A DNA stretch of 51,059 nucleotides from Hondaea fermentalgiana (Eukaryota; Sar; Bigyra; Thraustochytrida; Thraustochytriidae), in assembly GCA_014084085.1 (NCBI GenBank), contig NPFB01000021.1, positions 373,863-424,921 on the forward strand, in the 5' to 3' direction. A program made the translations under genes and the position numbers. The notes beneath the pieces were generated by a model. The model had not been told where the DNA came from, did not search any database, and saw only the letters and a program-made list of their open reading frames with translations. Shown one piece after another: positions 48,493 through 51,059 of this stretch (position 1 is the stretch's first letter; each line of letters opens with the position of its first letter).

Positions 48493-49861
48493 TTCGTGAT
48501 GTTATGTTCCTTTTGTTTTCGACCCTCGCAGGATTGCCTTTCTTTCCAAAAGCTGAGACCCCCGTCGAAAGCGAGCTAGATTCGCTGGTCCGTTTTTTCG
48601 GGACGCCCTCCATTGATCCAACAATCAAATCTCCAACAGTGCGGCTGGGCCGGAAGCACCATTTTTTTCTTTTTGCATCCGTGCGTCCGCAACCATGTGA
48701 CTCTAAAATAGGTCTTCAGGAGCCCCGCATCCGCGTTCTCAAGCCCCGCATCCGAAGCAAGTTCCCCCGTGTCCGTTTTGAGCAGCCCCGATTCCGTGCT
48801 ACGGGACCGTGCTTCCGAATCCAGTTCTGACCGTCTGCATCTGTTTTCTTCAAAATGCCTTGCAATCGATAGCCCCGGCAGGCTAGGTGGCGCTGGCCGA
48901 AGGGCTGCCAGCTCCAGCTGACAGTGAGTCTCGGCTACTTTTGTCTAGCGACGGTCGGTCAGGGCCGGGCGGCGTTGTCACCACAACGGTCAAAAAACAT
49001 ATTTATTGTAAGTCCGGGGTTGGCCTACACGCATAGAAAGTCGACTCCGTACGATGCGAAGATTCTTCGCAAGCAGGAAGAGGAGGAGGAGGAGGAGGAG
49101 GTTATGTGCCCTATGTGATCGTGCCCAAGAAAGCCACACATGCTTGATGCACATCCCTCCTTCTCTCTTCTATGTCGCGTACGTTGGTAGAAAATGAATA
49201 TTTTAGGCTTTGTGGCTGTGGTGCTGAGGCGCCGTGCACGCGAGAACCGGCGAGCTTGCGCTCTGTGACGAAGGAACGCAGAAAACATTTTCGGCATCGG
49301 TTTCGGCACGTCTGCATACGCAGTGTATACCACTGTATTCTTTTCCAACGCCGGAGATCGGCTTGGAACTATAGACAGCAACAGACGATGAAATATTCTC
49401 CGTGCAACTCCAGGAAGAAATGGCTCAATGCCGCTTCGCAAAGCTCGTCCATGCAAGATTACACGAGCATTTTCCTACTTCCAAAGGTCTTTGCAAAGAT
49501 TCTTCTTTCGGGGTCTCGGGGCTTTCCATAGGCCACGAATACCAAAACCAACGGCTACGCGTGCTTCATCTGCACTTTTGAGGAGTGTGAGCCGTTGCAA
49601 GAAGATAGAAAAGCTCAAAGGTCGTATGAAAGGTCTACCAACGGAAGGGCCTGTTCTCGAAGTAGTTAAGAAGAATGGGCGGCAAAGTCTCCAAGCAAAC
49701 CACAATCGATGGTTGCTCACCATCTCTAATCCAATCTCAAGCAGGGCCTCGGCATAAATCAGCGATACTCTGGACTTTTGTCAAGGTTTCAGAGCAAGGC
49801 TAAATATCCTGTTGCCGGTCAAGCTGAGTAGACAAGTGCACGCGGTGGCCAACCCGACACC
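48493..49861. other. tandem intergenic region between receptor paralogs
   Basis: This holds the 3' region of the first receptor and the promoter of the second. It contains a 21-nt minisatellite at 48720-48824 and a GAG run at about 49079-49099. Short frames on both strands (the longest about 140 codons) show no domain. No remnant of a third receptor copy is seen. Confidence 0.5.
48720..48824 (+). repeat. five-copy 21-nt minisatellite
   Basis: Five degenerate units share the core CCCCG(C/T)(A/G)TCCG. In the frame that opens at 48504 they read as a seven-residue repeat with the pattern xPR(I/V/F)Rxx. The 108-codon frame itself begins 12 bases after the receptor stop and has no other support. 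Confidence 0.75.
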
Positions 49862-51059
49862 ATGAGGCTCAAGACGGGCTTCGCTCTCATTATCTCCTAC
49901 GGGTTAGTTGCAGAGACAAAGAGCGACTACGGCGACTGCGGAACAAACAGCTGCAACCAGTACATCTCTGACAGAGTCTGCAACGAAGACACGATTGGCG
50001 AAGACTCGCAAGCTCCGAGCGATGACTTTTACCGCGTCGGCGTCTTACGGTCGCTATCGTCTGGACCTGAAACTGACTTTGCCACCATGTTTGCCTGGGA
50101 GCAAGCGCTCAGCGATGGTCTCATGTCGCACGTCACAGATCTCGACATGCTCTGGATCGATTCTGGCTCAGGTATTTCTGGTGGGGTTCAAGCAGGCTTG
50201 TGCATGCGCGAGTCTGGCGTAAATCTGGTTGTAGGGCCGTCGTACAGCAGTGTTGCACAAGGCGCTTCAATCATCGGAACCATTTACGAGAAGAATGTCA
50301 TTGGCGCCACGTCCACGTCCCCTCTACTGAGCGACACTGACTCGTACAGCTACTTTTCGCGTGTCATCCCTTCCGATAACTACCAAGGCGCGATGCTCGC
50401 AGAATACGCTGTCAACACACAGGGCTGGACGAAGATCGCCACGATCTCCATCTCGTCCGAGGCGTACTTTGAAGGCATCACCAACGTCTTTGCGGAGACC
50501 GCGGTCTTGCTTGGCGCACAAGTCACCAGCTACACCCTTACAAGCGACTACACGGGAGTCTCAGATCTCCGAAGCTTTGCGCAAGATCAGAGCGTCTGGC
50601 GTCCGCGTCGTCATGATCGCAATGGAGCCTGCGCGTGATGCTCTCGTCATCGCCAACGCTACAGGAATGCTCGACGAAGGCTGGGCGTGGCTCACGACGG
50701 AGTCGACGATCACTACTCTCACGAGCAACCTGTGGGGTCTGCCAGAAGAAAAGCTGGTTGACATGGAAAAGCTTCTTCACGGCTTCATCGGCCTTGTGCC
50801 CTGGATGGACACGGAAGGCCAAACATATCAGGACTGGCTCTCGTGCGTGGATAGCCACTACGATGACACCACCGGCATGTTTGCCAACCTCGGCGCGATG
50901 CTGACAGCTGCGAACGGAAACTCTGTCGAAGTCGGAAAAAGCAAAGCCAAGGACATGTGGTACGGGTATTACTACGATGCCATGATGCTCGCGCTCCGTG
51001 CGCTCAATCCTCTGACGGCTTCTGAGCGTGCAAACGCCACACGGATCCGGGAAGCGATC
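49862..51059 (+). CDS. class C GPCR paralog, frameshifted and truncated by window end
   Basis: This is closely related to the receptor at 45955-48492 along its ligand-binding domain: GDCGTNSCNQYISDRVCNED, AGLCMRESGVNLVVGPSYSS, SPLLSDTDSYSYFSRVIPSD. It has its own start and a short hydrophobic leader (LKTGFALIISYGLVAETKS). At 50554-50558 (GGGAG) one extra base relative to the paralog shifts the frame. The first frame then stops at 50636-50638 after 258 codons, while the next frame (from 50559, SQISEALRKIRASGVRVVMI) continues the homology without a stop to the window end. The change is either a recent pseudogenising mutation or an assembly error. Everything downstream remains well conserved, which argues for an error or a very young break. 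The 7TM part lies outside the window. Confidence 0.88.

Noticed and set aside
1..51059. CRISPR arrays, bacterial operons or integrated phage
   Set aside because: There are no regularly spaced identical repeats with unique spacers, and the genes are eukaryotic in family and arrangement.

Overview
The window is nuclear DNA of a eukaryotic protist. It carries an Arp2/3 subunit, an intraflagellar transport protein, a class II eIF4E, an Rtf2, a GPCR with a built-in RGS domain and class C (GABA-B-like) receptors. Most genes are single long open frames; where introns can be seen they are GT-AG and about 50 nt long. Intergenic DNA is GC-rich and full of simple repeats such as (CTTT)n, (GCTT)n, (GA)n and (CAG)n. 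Together this suggests a flagellated, gene-dense stramenopile of the thraustochytrid/labyrinthulomycete type. That assignment is an inference from gene content and style; no marker gene in the window proves it.

Layout, left to right. 0-5 kb: ARPC1 (+), a single-pass membrane protein (-), a possible small spliced gene (-), and a mitochondrial crotonase-family enzyme (+). 5-17 kb: an EF-hand/WD40 protein (-), a 2120-residue HSP90-type ATPase-fold protein of the DUF3684 kind (+), and IFT56/TTC26 (-). 17-26 kb: a 4EHP-like eIF4E (+), a RanBP2-zinc-finger/ankyrin protein (-), a 7TM-RGS protein (+), and a membrane protein with an RS-rich tail and a PQQ-like propeller (-). 26-30 kb: a small hypothetical ORF (+), a GST-fold protein (-), and NAD-dependent glycerol-3-phosphate dehydrogenase (-). 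32.5-39 kb: Rtf2 (+), a 2-oxoglutarate/Fe(II) oxygenase with a 49-nt intron (-), a membrane-anchored glutaminase-like protein (+), and a hypothetical protein (-). About 7.1 kb of repeat-rich DNA follows in which I find no convincing gene. 46-51 kb: a complete class C GPCR (+) and a tandem paralog (+) that carries a one-base frameshift and runs off the end of the window.

These are ordinary monocistronic eukaryotic genes, with no operons, but the order is striking: strands alternate almost perfectly, so short convergent gaps alternate with longer divergent promoter regions. Two themes recur. One is flagellum or calcium-linked function (IFT56, and perhaps the EF-hand/WD40 protein). The other is G-protein signalling (7TM-RGS, two class C receptors). 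I see no rRNA, tRNA, CRISPR array or intact transposon.

The items most worth a second look are the frameshifted tandem receptor, the inverted-topology PQQ/RS membrane protein, the giant ATPase-fold protein ending in an HExxH motif, the split RGS domain of the 7TM protein, the possible spliced gene near 3 kb, and the 21-nt promoter repeats near 34.8 kb.
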